64,000 bases of DNA, taken from NCBI GenBank assembly GCA_009760855.2, contig WPIO01000127.1, forward strand, positions 443,501-507,500, given 5' to 3'. A model generated the notes under the pieces. That model made no database searches. It saw nothing but the letters and a program-made list of their open reading frames with translations, and was not told where the DNA came from. Source of the DNA: Cristatella mucedo. Lineage: Eukaryota; Bryozoa; Phylactolaemata; Cristatellidae. This document shows, one piece after another, positions 11,792-22,549 of the stretch. The stretch's first letter is position 1; every line of letters starts with the position of its first letter. The translations under genes were made by a program, and so were the position numbers.

Positions 11792-11927
11792 CCCTTTGAT
11801 GCAGCGTAATCTCGGCAGCGCTGGTATAAAGTCGATATTGGGTTGGCAGTTACAGTCGTAGCTATCGGTATAGCTGTCACAGCTATGTTGTTTACGAAGC
11901 ATCCCAGCTGCCTGGTGTCGTTGAAGA
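11792..11927 (-). CDS. Exon: WSC module 3, N-terminal half, GC donor
   Basis: The acceptor CTTCCAG opens a phase-1 exon encoding QLGCF, a Thr/Ala-rich stretch and then RCRDYAASKG. The next exon starts YRVFALQNRAYC. The expected WSC sequence (C..xA...GY..FALQ.g.YC) is restored only if the exon ends in AAGGG and the intron starts GCAAGT, a GC-AG intron in phase 2. The nearby GTAAAT would give phase 0 and break the domain. The exon is 136 nt. Confidence 0.72.
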
Positions 11928-14699
11928 CTGGAAGAAAAGAGTGGAAATAATATTAACAACCGCCTGATCATTCATATTCAATTCTTTCTAATAAAGTTCA
12001 ATTGAAATTTGCAATGCGAAAAAGAGTAATCCTCTCTTGACTGTGAACGAAATGAAAGGTCTGACTGAGTGATACCAGTGGCTGAGTGATACTAGCTCTT
12101 TGATATGATTGGCTGATTGATATGATTGGTTGAGCTATACCAGCGGTGGGCTCTTTAGTGACTCCTCTTTCTTTTGAGCTGCTGGGCTGGATATGAACCG
12201 ATGTGAACTTTCTTAGACCTCCAAACTTTGGAATACGTTTTTAACTAATTTAATTAATGAGGAATGTGCCAATCCATGAAATGCTACTTTTTCTAATTTG
12301 TGCAAATGCGAGGCTATTGCCTGTAGACATTGCACGAGATCGGCTAACGTGAGTGCATGGCGTAGAAATACATGCTACGTTTTGACTAATCCCTTCACCT
12401 TTCTTTCGCGGAGATGCATCTAGGCAATCAAGCTTAACGTTAAAATGTCCTAGTTTGAGCAAATTCTTTGTATTTTTCACTGTAATAACTTTTATAAAAT
12501 TGAGGGCTGCATAACGTCGTTATTTTTAATAACACAGCATACATTCAGCAGTTTCACTTTCAGCTACCAGGTAAAAAATTTTCCCTGAGGCTTGTATAAG
12601 TTGGCAATGGCGCACTATCTGCCAATGTTGCTACATATCTCCCATGGAAAGCAATAAATCTATAGGTCACTCTTCGAGGTGCAAATAGGGCTAGCTGCAA
12701 CGGTAAGCTAACGGATCAAAGGCAGAGCACTGCTGACTACACAGTGCTTTAGGAGTTATAGATTTATTTGAAATAAAAAATTCGCAGCACTAATAATGTA
12801 TCTTGTCATTTGATTCTGCTTTATAATGTAAATTAAAGTTTGAAGAGTATACTAAATCATCTCGGAGCTGCAAATCGTCTGACTCTTTTTCTTCAAACCA
12901 CAGAGCAAGCCTTTTAAATAGGTAATAATTTTAGTTATTTTAATTGGGTCCAAAGCGTATTTTTTTTATTACTCGTGCCAACACGAACATAAATAGTGAT
13001 TGTTAGTTCAGAAAAACACTTAGCTAAAATTATCGGAACAACTATATTACATTTCTGATTTAAGTGTACAACCCATATCGTGCTGCTACAATACTTAATA
13101 ATATTTTGAGCAGCAATAACACGAGGTAGAACTTCCGATTAACCTGACAGTACCTGAGAGAAACGACTTTCTTAAGAGTAGTGATAATTGAGACTTAAGC
13201 CGGAACTGAGCAAACACACAAGCAACTGTTACTTCGCATGTTGCACCATCGTGAGCTTTGAAATGGAGCGCACCTGAAATCATGTATCCACACAATTCTT
13301 CATTAATCGCCAAAGAGCGAATCTAGCCTGAGCTCCCCTGCTCAAAGCTACAGGAGACCAGTCAGCCATCTTCGGAAAAAGCAGCAAGTCAGACAGCCAT
13401 AACAAATTTCAGCTTCTGGATGTTCGTGTAATAGAAATGCAGCAAAGAAGATACATCCATGCTTCCCAATAAGGAAGTCTGTAACGATCTGATCATAGAT
13501 CTATATTTTTCAAAGTCGAACGCCCATTTTTTCAAATCTGAACTCGGTGAGTATGAATCTTTTTTGAAATCGTGAAAGTAACTGGTCGGAGAAAACCTCA
13601 TCAACTGTAACAAACTTCTACAGTTACTAATACGGCCAATACTATGTAAAATTGTGGCCAGACCAATCCAGATTTTATAAATCAACTCTAAAACAATTGA
13701 ATTAGGCCCCCACCTATGGATGGCTCATCCAGTTGCCTCAAAGCCATTTCACTTCGTAACGAACGGAAGTACCTACGTGGACCTCTCAAAGGACTACACG
13801 ATAGTCTAAATGTTTCAGTGTTTATTCAGCTATGGTGACTCTACTGGCCTAGTAAGACATAACAGAACTCAAAATTGCGTCATTTATGGGATCTCCATAG
13901 CTCTTTCACGGTTAAACTTCCTCATTGCTTGGTATACGAAACCGCAGGGAAATTAGGCTCACCATCACTAAAGTGATTATCTACAGCAGAGTGATAGCTA
14001 TGTAGGGAATAGCAACACCATTGCACATCAGCGGTAGCTTCAGCAAGCAAATTGCCACAGCTTTAGAAGATAATTCGGCTGCTTTCAATTAAATCCAACA
14101 CGTCTATTACTAGCTGGTGGAGGCCAAGGCCGAGGTGGTATCATCGCCGAACGTCAGATAAAATAAAATAACCATATACTCGGTGACGGATCATCGTTAA
14201 GCAGAATCGAAAGCAATCAATCGTTTTCAAAAGGTTGTTCGCATATTTTTATACAGGATTTGTAAGCCATAACAAGGTTGAATAATGAGGCGCTGGTTAA
14301 GGCTTAAGTGATGACGCGCCCAAGACTTTGCTGCAGAATTTTCCCTGTAGTCCGTGACCTTCGTGCTAGCCTTGCAGATTCCACAGAGAACATCTGCGCT
14401 TGCTCTAAGGAGTTAACTGAATACCTTCAGAAGTACTGGGCAACGAACGGCGTTACCAACTAAATCACAAGAAAGAGATAATGCGGACTCCGCCTGGGAG
14501 ATTTTCAAAGAAATTTAGGTGCAGTGTACCTGAACATATAGAACTAATTAGGAACCAGCTTGGGTCGTCGCTTGATTGAATTTAAAGGTGAAGACGCATT
14601 AAGTGCAGTTCATTCATGGCTTTTCAAAAACATATGAACCGCGGGATGCAAAGTCATCGGAACCCCACAAATTTCAAGCTATAGTAAAAAAAGAATAAC
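11928..14699. other. Intron sequence, mostly unrecognised
   Basis: Contains the doubtful frames at 13095-13313 and 13389-13687. The stretch 13690-14640 has no motif I know. Confidence 0.4.
13389..13687 (-). other. Candidate terminal exon or chance open frame
   Basis: A GTTTTAG acceptor is followed in phase 1 by 99 open codons and then a stop. The residues are mostly hydrophobic and basic, with no cysteine pattern and no family I recognise. If real, it would end a transcript just after the lectin exons, and the WSC exons further down would belong to another isoform or gene. Confidence 0.2.
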
Positions 14700-15394
14700 A
14701 ATAATATATTACATGATAATAAATCTTTAGCTTCCTCGGAGAACCTAATCTCGGTATACGCACTTTGCATTTGCTGCAAAAGAAGCACAATCAAATGGTT
14801 AGTAGTAGCATGCTCAATGGCAACAATAACATGGTTAGGGGTGACATACACAAGGTCAGCATGCAAGCGTGGTTAGTGGCAGCATGCCGATTTTTTCAGC
14901 TCCATCAGCACATAAAGGAAGAATCACAGGGACCCACTAAATGCTGCCATGAACACAAGCGTTCTAAGTTTCTAGTCTTAATTCGTTTCTTTTTAAATAT
15001 GGTCAGGTCAGGGGACGTCGCCACGCAAGTCGGGAGAGAGTTTCAGGCTTTTGGAGCATATGAACTCAAGGCATGTTCTCCGATAGCATTTAGATATGTA
15101 AGGTTAGATATGTTAGGTTTCGCTAAGCGATCAGATTCAGAACAGTTGGTGGTGCGGCGCTTAGCTTGGTTGGGGAGTAGATAGTATGGCTAGACTGGAG
15201 CCAAATAATGAATGGATCTACAGTGAGCGATTGAGCCTTGAATTCTACACACTGCCAGTGTACGTCGGCCAGTAGTGATGAGACGTGGCAACTGGGACGC
15301 TCACGACAGACGAGCCTAGCTGCAGAGTTTTGCACCGACTGAAAGCACCTAATGACAAGCTGGTAGACCAACTAGCAGTGAGTTGCAGAAACCG
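14700..15394 (-). mobile_element. LINE-A 3' fragment
   Basis: The reverse strand gives the C-terminal tail, 3' UTR and hairpin (CTTCCTCGGAGAACCTAATC on the plus strand is the degraded hairpin). It stops at a TA-dinucleotide tract. Confidence 0.78.
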
Positions 15395-15398
15395 TATA

Positions 15399-15452
<54 letters not shown>
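15395..15452. repeat. TA microsatellite inside a LINE-A copy
   Basis: About 29 TA units with one CA step separate two parts of a minus-strand LINE-A. Confidence 0.95.
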
Positions 15453-15453
<1 letters not shown>

Positions 15454-15584
15454 TATTGGAATATATGCCACATTTCGTGCAGCTTCAGCAGGAGACATAC
15501 TTGCAGAGAGCTATTTTAGACCAATAAGCTTTTTAATTTAAGAGTCACACTTAGTTTATTCATAAATAAGAAGATGGTTTTATC

Positions 15585-15765
15585 GTCATTTAATTTTCGA
15601 AGGCTTGCTGCCATCCATTAGCGGATGCTATCAATACGTTTAGCAAATGAGTTGAAGTGATTCAAGATGGCCGAAGAGCTAGAGTGAAGAAAAGTTGCAG
15701 CTGAATTCGACCTGCATAGAAGTGAAAGCGTACGTTGGGCCTGGCAATCACATAGGAGAAATGAA
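15585..15765 (-). mobile_element. LINE-A internal fragment, probably the same copy as 14700-15394
   Basis: The plus strand reads GCTTGCTGCCATCCATTAGC and CATAGAAGTGAAAGCG, matching the antisense of MAANFLKLN and FHFYADD codons in better copies. The TA tract and about 130 bp separate it from the previous fragment. Confidence 0.68.
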
Positions 15766-16001
15766 TCTAACCAAGTTCGTTGGTATTCGTCAAACCAACT
15801 GTATACTCGAAGAAAATATTGTTGAGATTACCTATAATCCTTCTACAATCCTCCTCTAATCTTTCAGCGTATGCAATAAAAAAATAGCACTGTAAATTCA
15901 CTGAACAAGACTGACACTTAGCTACACCTTTTCTGGGATTACAAATTTGTAGCATGCAATTTGGAATAAATTATGTGAATGACAATGCATAAATGTCTTA
16001 C

Positions 16002-16262
16002 CTGACGGTTTTCTGCAAATGACCTGATGCGACGCATCACACGACTCCGGGAAATAGTCAAGACTGCCACTGCTGTTCGATCTTGACACCAAGCAACGAA
16101 GGCTGCCACCATAGTTCACCGCCCCTTTCATCATTGCAACAGGTGATGTGTAGTAAAATGAATGCTTAAAAATTAATCTACCGTCATTCCAAATGAACTG
16201 AGTCGTGTTTTGAGAGTCGTAACCACCTATCCAAAACTGAGATGTCGACATATCAGTAATAT
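16002..16262 (-). CDS. Exon: C-type lectin domain, C-terminal half
   Basis: This 261-nt phase 1-1 exon has acceptor CATTTTAG and donor GTAAGA. It encodes FWIGG, FIWNDGR, LRC, ESC and VICRK, so together with the previous exon all six cysteines of a long-form lectin domain are present. The sugar-specifying EPN or QPD tripeptide is absent, and the later WND calcium motif is replaced by DYFPESC. Classical calcium-dependent sugar binding is therefore doubtful; protein or glycan binding by another surface is possible. Confidence 0.88.
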
Positions 16263-16409
16263 CTAAAATGCATATGAAATTCCTATTCTGAAATATAATG
16301 CGAGAAATTGCCATGAAACATGAATAAATGGCATAAAGCATCTTACCTGAGAATGTGCAATGGTTCTTTTTCCGAAAAAGAACACATGTGCAAGCTTTTA
16401 AGGCTCATT

Positions 16410-17070
16410 ATTTAGCCTACTAGGAATGTCTTTAGCTCTATGCAACTTGATCTTCCATCGATCACCGGGGTCAAATTGAAATTTGCGAAGCGGAAAACCC
16501 GTTATAACTACTGAGAGAAGCAATTATGGAGTCGTGGATAGGGGCTTATAGGGGCTTATAGCGGCTGATCAGGACTCCAGCATAGGACTGCTTTGTCTCA
16601 TTGCTTAAGTTTCCAATTTCTCAGGAAGCTGGATTAGCTGGATTATATGACAGCTCTAATAACTGCTGAGGAGACAAGTTCAAATGGAGGAGAAAGTGAA
16701 ATTCGGTGGCCTTTTACATAGGGCTGGAAACTTTCGGAGACTGTTGGGGTATAGCTTGCTTTTGCTGGCTATTTAAGCCTTGCATAATCTGTAGAGTTTA
16801 ATACTGATTGATTTATTATTCGGTTTAAACACCCTGGCTGAGAATTTATGTAGCTAATGATTACCTTGAGCTTATTGTCGGCTCTATGAAGTGATCAAAT
16901 TGAAGCATCGACTGCATAACCTGTAATCACTTGCAGACAGAGAAGAGAATGAAAAGTGCTGAAAGTGAGATGCTTATGCGCTTAAATACAAAGGAATGCT
17001 ACGCTACTGACTGCATGATCTAGTTACTCTTTTCAATGCATCAATACGACAGAATTGTGTAAGAAATTTA
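16410..17070. other. Intron between the lectin exons
   Basis: Nothing recognised apart from a short local repeat (GGGGCTTATA) near 16545. Confidence 0.6.
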
Positions 17071-17075
17071 CTCAC

Positions 17076-17246
17076 ATTGATACATGGTAAAAAAAAAGTT
17101 ACTCTCTGCATCAAAGTTTACGGACATGATGAACGCATCATTTTCGGCACAAAACTTCTCTTGGTCGGCGAAGCTTGCATTATTGAAACTTAGCAAGTAG
17201 CAATCGCCTTCATATCCAATCCATCCCGAGTCACACGGTGTTCCAT
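17076..17246 (-). CDS. Exon: C-type lectin domain, N-terminal half
   Basis: This 171-nt phase 1-1 exon has acceptor TTCTTTTAG and donor GTGAGT. It encodes PCDSGWIGYEGDCYLLS and then KFCAEN, which are the first three cysteines and the GW..Y..xCY start of a long-form C-type lectin domain. The remaining half follows 813 bp downstream. Just 5' of the exon, at 17341, begins the tail of a LINE-A. Confidence 0.88.
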
Positions 17247-17340
17247 CTAAAAGAAAAAACAATGCCTTACGTATAAGCCACATTTTTGTAACTATTGAAA
17301 AGTGCCAATATGTCACAATCAAGAATGCAGTTTTATACAA

Positions 17341-17374
<34 letters not shown>

Positions 17375-19672
17375 TTGCACTTGATAAAGCGCCCTCAGAG
17401 AACTTAATCTTTTTCTAGGCGCTTTACATTTGCAGCAAAGTGATATGCAATTGAATAGTAACTTAAATCATGATTCAAAAACAAACAAAATGAATAATAT
17501 GGTTAGGGGTGACATGCACACGGTCAGCATGCAAATGTGGTTAGTGGCAGCATGCACAGTGTCAGCATGCATAACCACATCTAGGACGAATCACAGGGAC
17601 CCACTACATGCTGTCTTAAATTAGGTGTTTTTTTAGGTTCCTTTTAAATGTGGTCAGGTCATGGGATGTTCTGAAGCAGGTCGGGAGGGAGTTCCAGGCT
17701 TTGGGAGCATACGAGCTGAATGCACGGTCTCCAAAGGATTTAAGGTTTGTACGAGACCGTGTTTGGAGACCGTGCATTTAGCTCGTATGCTCCCATAGCC
17801 TGGAACTCCCTCCCGACCTGCATCAGAACATCCCCTGACCTGACCACATTTAAAAGAAACTTAAAAACATACCTATTTAGGACAGCATTTAGTGGGTCCT
17901 TGTGATTCGTCCTCGATGTGCTTATGCGTGCTGACACTGTTCATGCTGCCACTAACCACATTTGCATGCTGACCCAGTGCATGTAACCCCTAACCATGTT
18001 ATTCATTTTGTTTATTTTTCAAGCAGGATTTTACTTACTATTCTATTGCGTATCACTTTGCAGCAAATGTAAAGCGCCTAGAAAGAGATTAAGTTCTCTG
18101 AGGGCGCTTTATCAAGTGCAATATTATTATTATTATTATTATACGAGGTATTTCCAGACTGTTGGATTCCGAAAAGCGGGTGGTACAATGCATGGCCTGA
18201 TGGGGTAGTATATCTGAAAGATAGGCTGGAGCCATAGAATGAAGAGACCTAAAAGTGATCGAAAAAACCTTGAAGTCGATCCGTTGCCTCACTGGTAGCC
18301 AGTGCAGGTCGGCGAGAACTGGAGTAATTTTGTAATGTTGTGATGTGGCGACTGCGACGCTCACGACAGACCAGCCTAACTGCAGAGTTTAGCACCAGCT
18401 GCAATCGCCTGATCGCACACGCTGGTAGGCCAGTAAGCAGTGAGTTGCAGAAGTCGAGACTGGATGTCACGAATGCATGGACCAACTTGGCAGTGGTATC
18501 GTTATCTAAACAAGCCCAAATGTTAGCAATGTTATGAAGCTGAAAATAGGCAGATTTGACTGTGGAGCTGATGTGGTCGTCTAACGAGAGGTCGCTTTGG
18601 AAAATGACACATAGATTTCGAGCTGATTCAGCTGAAGATATGCTGGCAGAGCCAATTTTGAAAGCCAGCCTTTCCAATCTCTGAATCACACTGGGTTTGC
18701 CCATAACTAGTAAGTTAGTTTTAACATCGTTTAGTTTTAGAAAATTTGCTGCCATCCATGTGCGGATGTCATCAATGCATGCAGCAAGTGAGTTTAGAGA
18801 ATTTGAGGTGCTCGAAGGCTGGAAGGGATCAAAGCAAAGGTACAACTGAGTGTCATCCGCATAGAAGTGAAAGCCTAGATTGTGCTTGGCAATCACATCA
18901 GCAAGAGGCAGAGTATAAACCATGAAAAGAACCGGACCTACCACAGAGCCCTGAGGTACTCCATATTTTAGAGGTACTTCAGATGATCTTTGTCCATTCA
19001 CGTCAACACTCTGGAGTCTCCCACTGAGATAGGACCTTAACCACTGCAGAGCAGTGCCAGTGATGCCCAGGCGAGATGAGAGGCGCTCTAGAAGAACTTT
19101 GTGATCGATGGCATCAAAAGCTGCCGAAAGATCGAGCAAAACAAGCAGAGACACTCTACCCATGTCTGCATTCCTAAGTAGGTCGTTGTATACCCTAAGC
19201 AATGCTGACTCTGTGGAGTGATTAGCTCTAAAGCCAGACTGGAACTTACTAGCAAGGTGTGAGGTTTCGACATAGGAGTTCAGCTGGTCTGCCACGACCA
19301 GTTCCAGTGTCTTTGATAGGAATGGTAGAAGAGAGACTGTGCGGTAGTTGCTTAAGTTCTCTTGGTCTAGTGTCGCTTTCTTGAGAAATGGCCTGACTAC
19401 AGCTTTTTTGAAAGGTGCTGGGACCTGACTTGAGGCTAATGACATATTAATGATGGTGGTTATGCATGGCAGCAGCAGATCAATGCAACGTAGGAGCAAG
19501 ACAGTGGGAATAGGGTCCAGTGGACTTGTCTTCTTTGATTGAGATACGAGCTTTAGGACTAGATCACTAGTGACCTGCTTAAATGCAGACATTGAGGCAC
19601 AGTCAGGAACCGAGGAACAGCATTCTAGTGGGAAGGTTGTCATCGCAGGGATGGATTCCCTGATCTTGTTTA
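17341..19672 (-). mobile_element. LINE-A copy, 5'-truncated, split by a nested LINE-A
   Basis: The minus strand reads reverse transcriptase, C-terminal tail, 3' UTR, terminal hairpin and an (AAT)n tail at 17341-17373. Its sequence stops at 17755 and resumes at 18142, with a plus-strand copy between. The 5' end abuts another LINE-A at 19672/19673. The tail lies about 95 bp upstream of the lectin exon. Confidence 0.9.
17756..18141 (+). mobile_element. Nested LINE-A 3' fragment (386 bp)
   Basis: This is a plus-strand 3' end of LINE-A, starting at the FGDRAFSSYAP codons, through the hairpin and (ATT)n tail. It is flanked by TACGAG at 17750-17755 and 18142-18147. Removing it and one TACGAG restores the minus-strand host LINE exactly as in the copy at 35771-36642. 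The first few bases (ACCGTGTTT) look like 5' junction filler. Confidence 0.9.
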
Positions 19673-19697
19673 TCTCGTCTCGACTTCTGCAACTCAC
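18249..19697 (-). CDS. LINE-A reverse transcriptase, long open frame (482 codons)
   Basis: This is an open frame in a 5'-truncated LINE-A copy. The reverse-transcriptase motifs are in order: LSNYRTVSLL (about residue 115), DLSAAFDAIDH with the motif-A aspartate (189-199), YGVPQGS (245-251) and the catalytic FYADD (278-282). The C-terminal RLQLVLNSAVRLVC region is typical of CR1/L2 LINEs. The frame shifts near the end; the usual HWLP and APAYLSD segments continue in another frame (18364-18150). The first few codons lie in the abutting plus-strand LINE, so the listed start is not biological. No endonuclease domain is present. Confidence 0.88.
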   Translation of the reverse strand: MSCRSRDEINKIRESIPAMTTFPLECCSSVPDCASMSAFKQVTSDLVLKLVSQSKKTSPLDPIPTVLLLRCIDLLLPCITTIINMSLASSQVPAPFKKAVVRPFLKKATLDQENLSNYRTVSLLPFLSKTLELVVADQLNSYVETSHLASKFQSGFRANHSTESALLRVYNDLLRNADMGRVSLLVLLDLSAAFDAIDHKVLLERLSSRLGITGTALQWLRSYLSGRLQSVDVNGQRSSEVPLKYGVPQGSVVGPVLFMVYTLPLADVIAKHNLGFHFYADDTQLYLCFDPFQPSSTSNSLNSLAACIDDIRTWMAANFLKLNDVKTNLLVMGKPSVIQRLERLAFKIGSASISSAESARNLCVIFQSDLSLDDHISSTVKSAYFQLHNIANIWACLDNDTTAKLVHAFVTSSLDFCNSLLTGLPACAIRRLQLVLNSAVRLVCRERRSRHITTLQNYSSSRRPALATSEATDRLQGFFDHF

Positions 19698-20370
19698 TGC
19701 TTACTGGCCTACCAGCATGTGCGATCAGGCGATTGCAGCTGGTGCAAAACTCTGCAGCTAGGCTTGTCTGTCGTGAGCGTCGCAGTTGCCACATTACTCC
19801 ACTTCTCGCCGACCTGCACTGGTTACCAGTCAAGCAACGGATTGACTTCAAGGTTTTGTCGCTCACTTTTAGGTCTCTTTATTCTATGGCTCCAGCCTAT
19901 CTTTCAGAGATACTACCCCATCAGGCAAAGCATCGTACCACTCGCTTTTCGGAATCCAACAGTCTAGAAATACCTCGTACAAACCTTAAATCCTTTGGAG
20001 ACCGTGCATTTAGCTCGTATGCTCCCACAGCCTGGAACTCCCTCCCGACCTGCATCAGAACATCCCCTGACCTGACCACATTTAAAAGAAACTTAAAAAC
20101 ATACCTATTTAGGACAGCATCTAGTGGGTCCTTGTGATTCGTCCTCGATGTGCTTATGCGTGCTGACACTGTGCATGCTGCCACTAACCACATTTGCATG
20201 CTGACCCAGTGCATGTAACCCCTAACCATGTTATTCATTTTGTTTGTTTTTCAAGCATGATTTTACTATTCTATTGCGTATCACTTTGCAGCAAATGTAA
20301 AGTGCCTAGAAAGAGATTAAGTTCTCTGAGGGCGCTTTATCAAGTGCAATATTATTATTATTATTATTAT
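19673..20370 (+). mobile_element. LINE-A 3' fragment, nearly identical to the 33.2-33.85 kb copy
   Basis: A plus-strand copy runs from the SRLDFCNSLLTG codons to the (ATT)n tail and contains an open 134-codon frame at 19733-20137. Only a handful of differences from the 33.2-33.85 kb copy were seen by eye. No target-site duplication is evident, and the minus-strand LINE on its left does not resume on its right. Confidence 0.88.
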
Positions 20371-21861
20371 AAAGATGCAGCTGATATTCTTGCTATTCTG
20401 TATTCTTCTTATTGTATTTTAAGAACTTGTTCTAACCTTAAAAATTGCTGAAAAAAATCATTATGTCGCGGTTTGTTCAGTTAAGATGAATAGTGAAAGT
20501 CTCTCCTACATGCTGAGTAGTCACAAACTCGATAATAAGTTAAGGCCATACGAATGCTGCAGTTTTCTCCAGTCACAAGCCAGCTATTAGCGATAGCCCC
20601 TAGCTCTCTTCTGCCTCTAAATACTCCAATCTCTTTAACACGCTCATCTTTACTCTAGTCATTAGTTCTTTGACGAGTGTTTATGTACTTGCACCTCATA
20701 ACTCACGTCCACACGGTTGAGTTCTGCAGGCAATATTTTTTCTATCATCGGCTTCTGGCCAGTGATGTGTACTTAGGCTACTAAAATGCTAGCTGAATGA
20801 AACTTCTTAATCGCATGGTTTCCAATTTACTCTTAGTATTAATTTCAGAGTTATAGTTCTGCAATTACTTTTATTAATTGTACTTTTATGTTTCTTAGCC
20901 ATATTGACTTGTTTTACTTTTAATTAGCTGGAACATTTCAAAACGTAGGTTTGGCATTAATTTCACTGCCTTTTTTATGCCATATTGGTTATAAAAAAGC
21001 TCCAAAATTGTAATTCAGGTATTCTTGCATTTGAGTACATTTTGTTACTGATGCATCGGCAGCTGCACCAATTCTAGCGTCGCGGCAATCTTTGAGATGG
21101 CTATCTGCATGAACAATGAAAACATTGGCATGATGCATAGTTATTGTGGTCAGCTGTCTCTTAAATTAAGTATTCACTAGTGTTAAAATTTAAATATTAC
21201 TTCATTTGTATACTCTATGGCCATATCTGTGATATTAAATACCTGCCGAATTCTTATCAATACGCTCACTTGCGAAATTTGGTCGAGTTGCTCATCCAGC
21301 TAACATTCGGATGTAATACTACCACAAAACTTGTTGAGTTCCATGCCTAGTTCTCAAAGCTGCAGATGTATTCATGAAAAACTTTACAAATCAGAATTTT
21401 ACTTTGTAACCTAATTGCCACGCTTCAAGCCCAATAAAGTAAGAACATGCGTGAGCTGATAAACCGTAAACTAATGCGTACACAGAATGCTTTAGAATTT
21501 CAATGCCGACTCATTATTACTTTGTTATCGCTAACTTAGTGTATAGAACCGTCGTTGGAATTTTATTTCTCGATGCGGCGGTACAACAGTTTTCTTATCT
21601 GAGTAAATTCTTTTTTTACAATATAATATAAACATATAATATAATATAATACGTGTACTATTAAATCATAAAATACTATAATATAGTAATATAACATAAT
21701 AAGACTATGTTCTAACAGGCCTCATATTATACAGCCATTTTCGAGCTCGAAGCTGCTTAATGTGACTGCCAGTCCTCGGATTGCTACAGTAAATACTCGC
21801 AAATGTAAAATAGATCTCTTGAATCTTTAAAAAAGAATTACTTTGACTTTTTCTTACTTAC
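20371..21861. other. Intron after the fibrinogen-like exon
   Basis: No LINE and no clear exon. This is where missing fibrinogen-domain exons would be expected. Confidence 0.4.
21619..21651. repeat. ATAAT-type microsatellite
   Basis: AATATAATATAA-type units about 210 bp downstream of the fibrinogen-like exon in its intron. Confidence 0.75.
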
Positions 21862-21984
21862 CGTAGAAATTGCAGTTAAAATATCCCCACCCAGTTGTCG
21901 GCAAGTTAAATCTGTAAGCCCCGGATGTTCGCATTCCGTATTCAAAGTACTGTGAACATGACGTAAAGCCGGCGTAGTACCATT
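21862..21984 (-). CDS. Exon: fibrinogen-like module, N-terminal segment
   Basis: This 123-nt phase 1-1 exon has acceptor ATTTTAG and donor GTAAGT. It encodes SCSQYFEYGMRTSGAYRF followed by GYFNCNF. This matches the start of fibrinogen C-terminal domains: Cys, a few residues, G, SGxY, then a short strand ending in xCxF. No exon for the rest of the roughly 200-residue domain was found before the lectin exon. Either small exons were missed in 20.4-21.8 kb or LINE insertions, or only this fragment is used. Confidence 0.65.
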
Positions 21985-22282
21985 CTAAAATTTAAAAAAT
22001 ATATTGCTTTAGAATATAGAAGGATACATTTTGGATCGCATTGCGAAGCTCTGACGGAATTTGCCTACTTTATACTCGTTCAAAGCAAGACCTGCCCATT
22101 CCTGCAGAGCCAGCGTCTACTCAAAGAGATATCAACTGAGATCATGTTTTAGTCCGACGCCTTCAGCCCTATGCTTATTGGGCTCTTAGAGCCAATTATC
22201 GAGATAACATTAATAATTAACAACTTATAAATAAATAAATAACAAAAATTTATAATGCAATCAATAGAACTGAACCTCTATA

Positions 22283-22285
<3 letters not shown>

Positions 22286-22353
<68 letters not shown>

Positions 22354-22400
22354 ATATCTGTCTCTTCCTCTCTCACCCCTCCCTCCCTCTCTCTCTCTCC
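22286..22400. repeat. CT microsatellite
   Basis: A pure CT run covers 22286-22350, followed by an imperfect CT-rich part. It lies in the intron about 300 bp upstream of the fibrinogen-like exon. Confidence 0.97.
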
Positions 22401-22549
22401 AAGAACTTCATTTAAATAAAGAGTATTCAAGCCAATGGGCAATTCTATCATGAAAATTAAAATTTACTCGGAAGGAGCAGAAGTTTGAGGAACAGCTATA
22501 ACTTTGGTTTCTTCTTAAATATCTTCAAATAAGGACATGAACCGATGTC

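Noticed and set aside
13095-13313. Minus open frame with phase-1 compatible splice signals (about 40 codons)
   Set aside because: No recognisable domain, weak splice context and composition close to random.
17341-20370. Twin-priming inversion as the explanation for the opposed LINE-A copies
   Set aside because: The minus copy already has its own 3' tail, and the nested copy has its own tail and target-site duplication, so separate insertions explain the data better.
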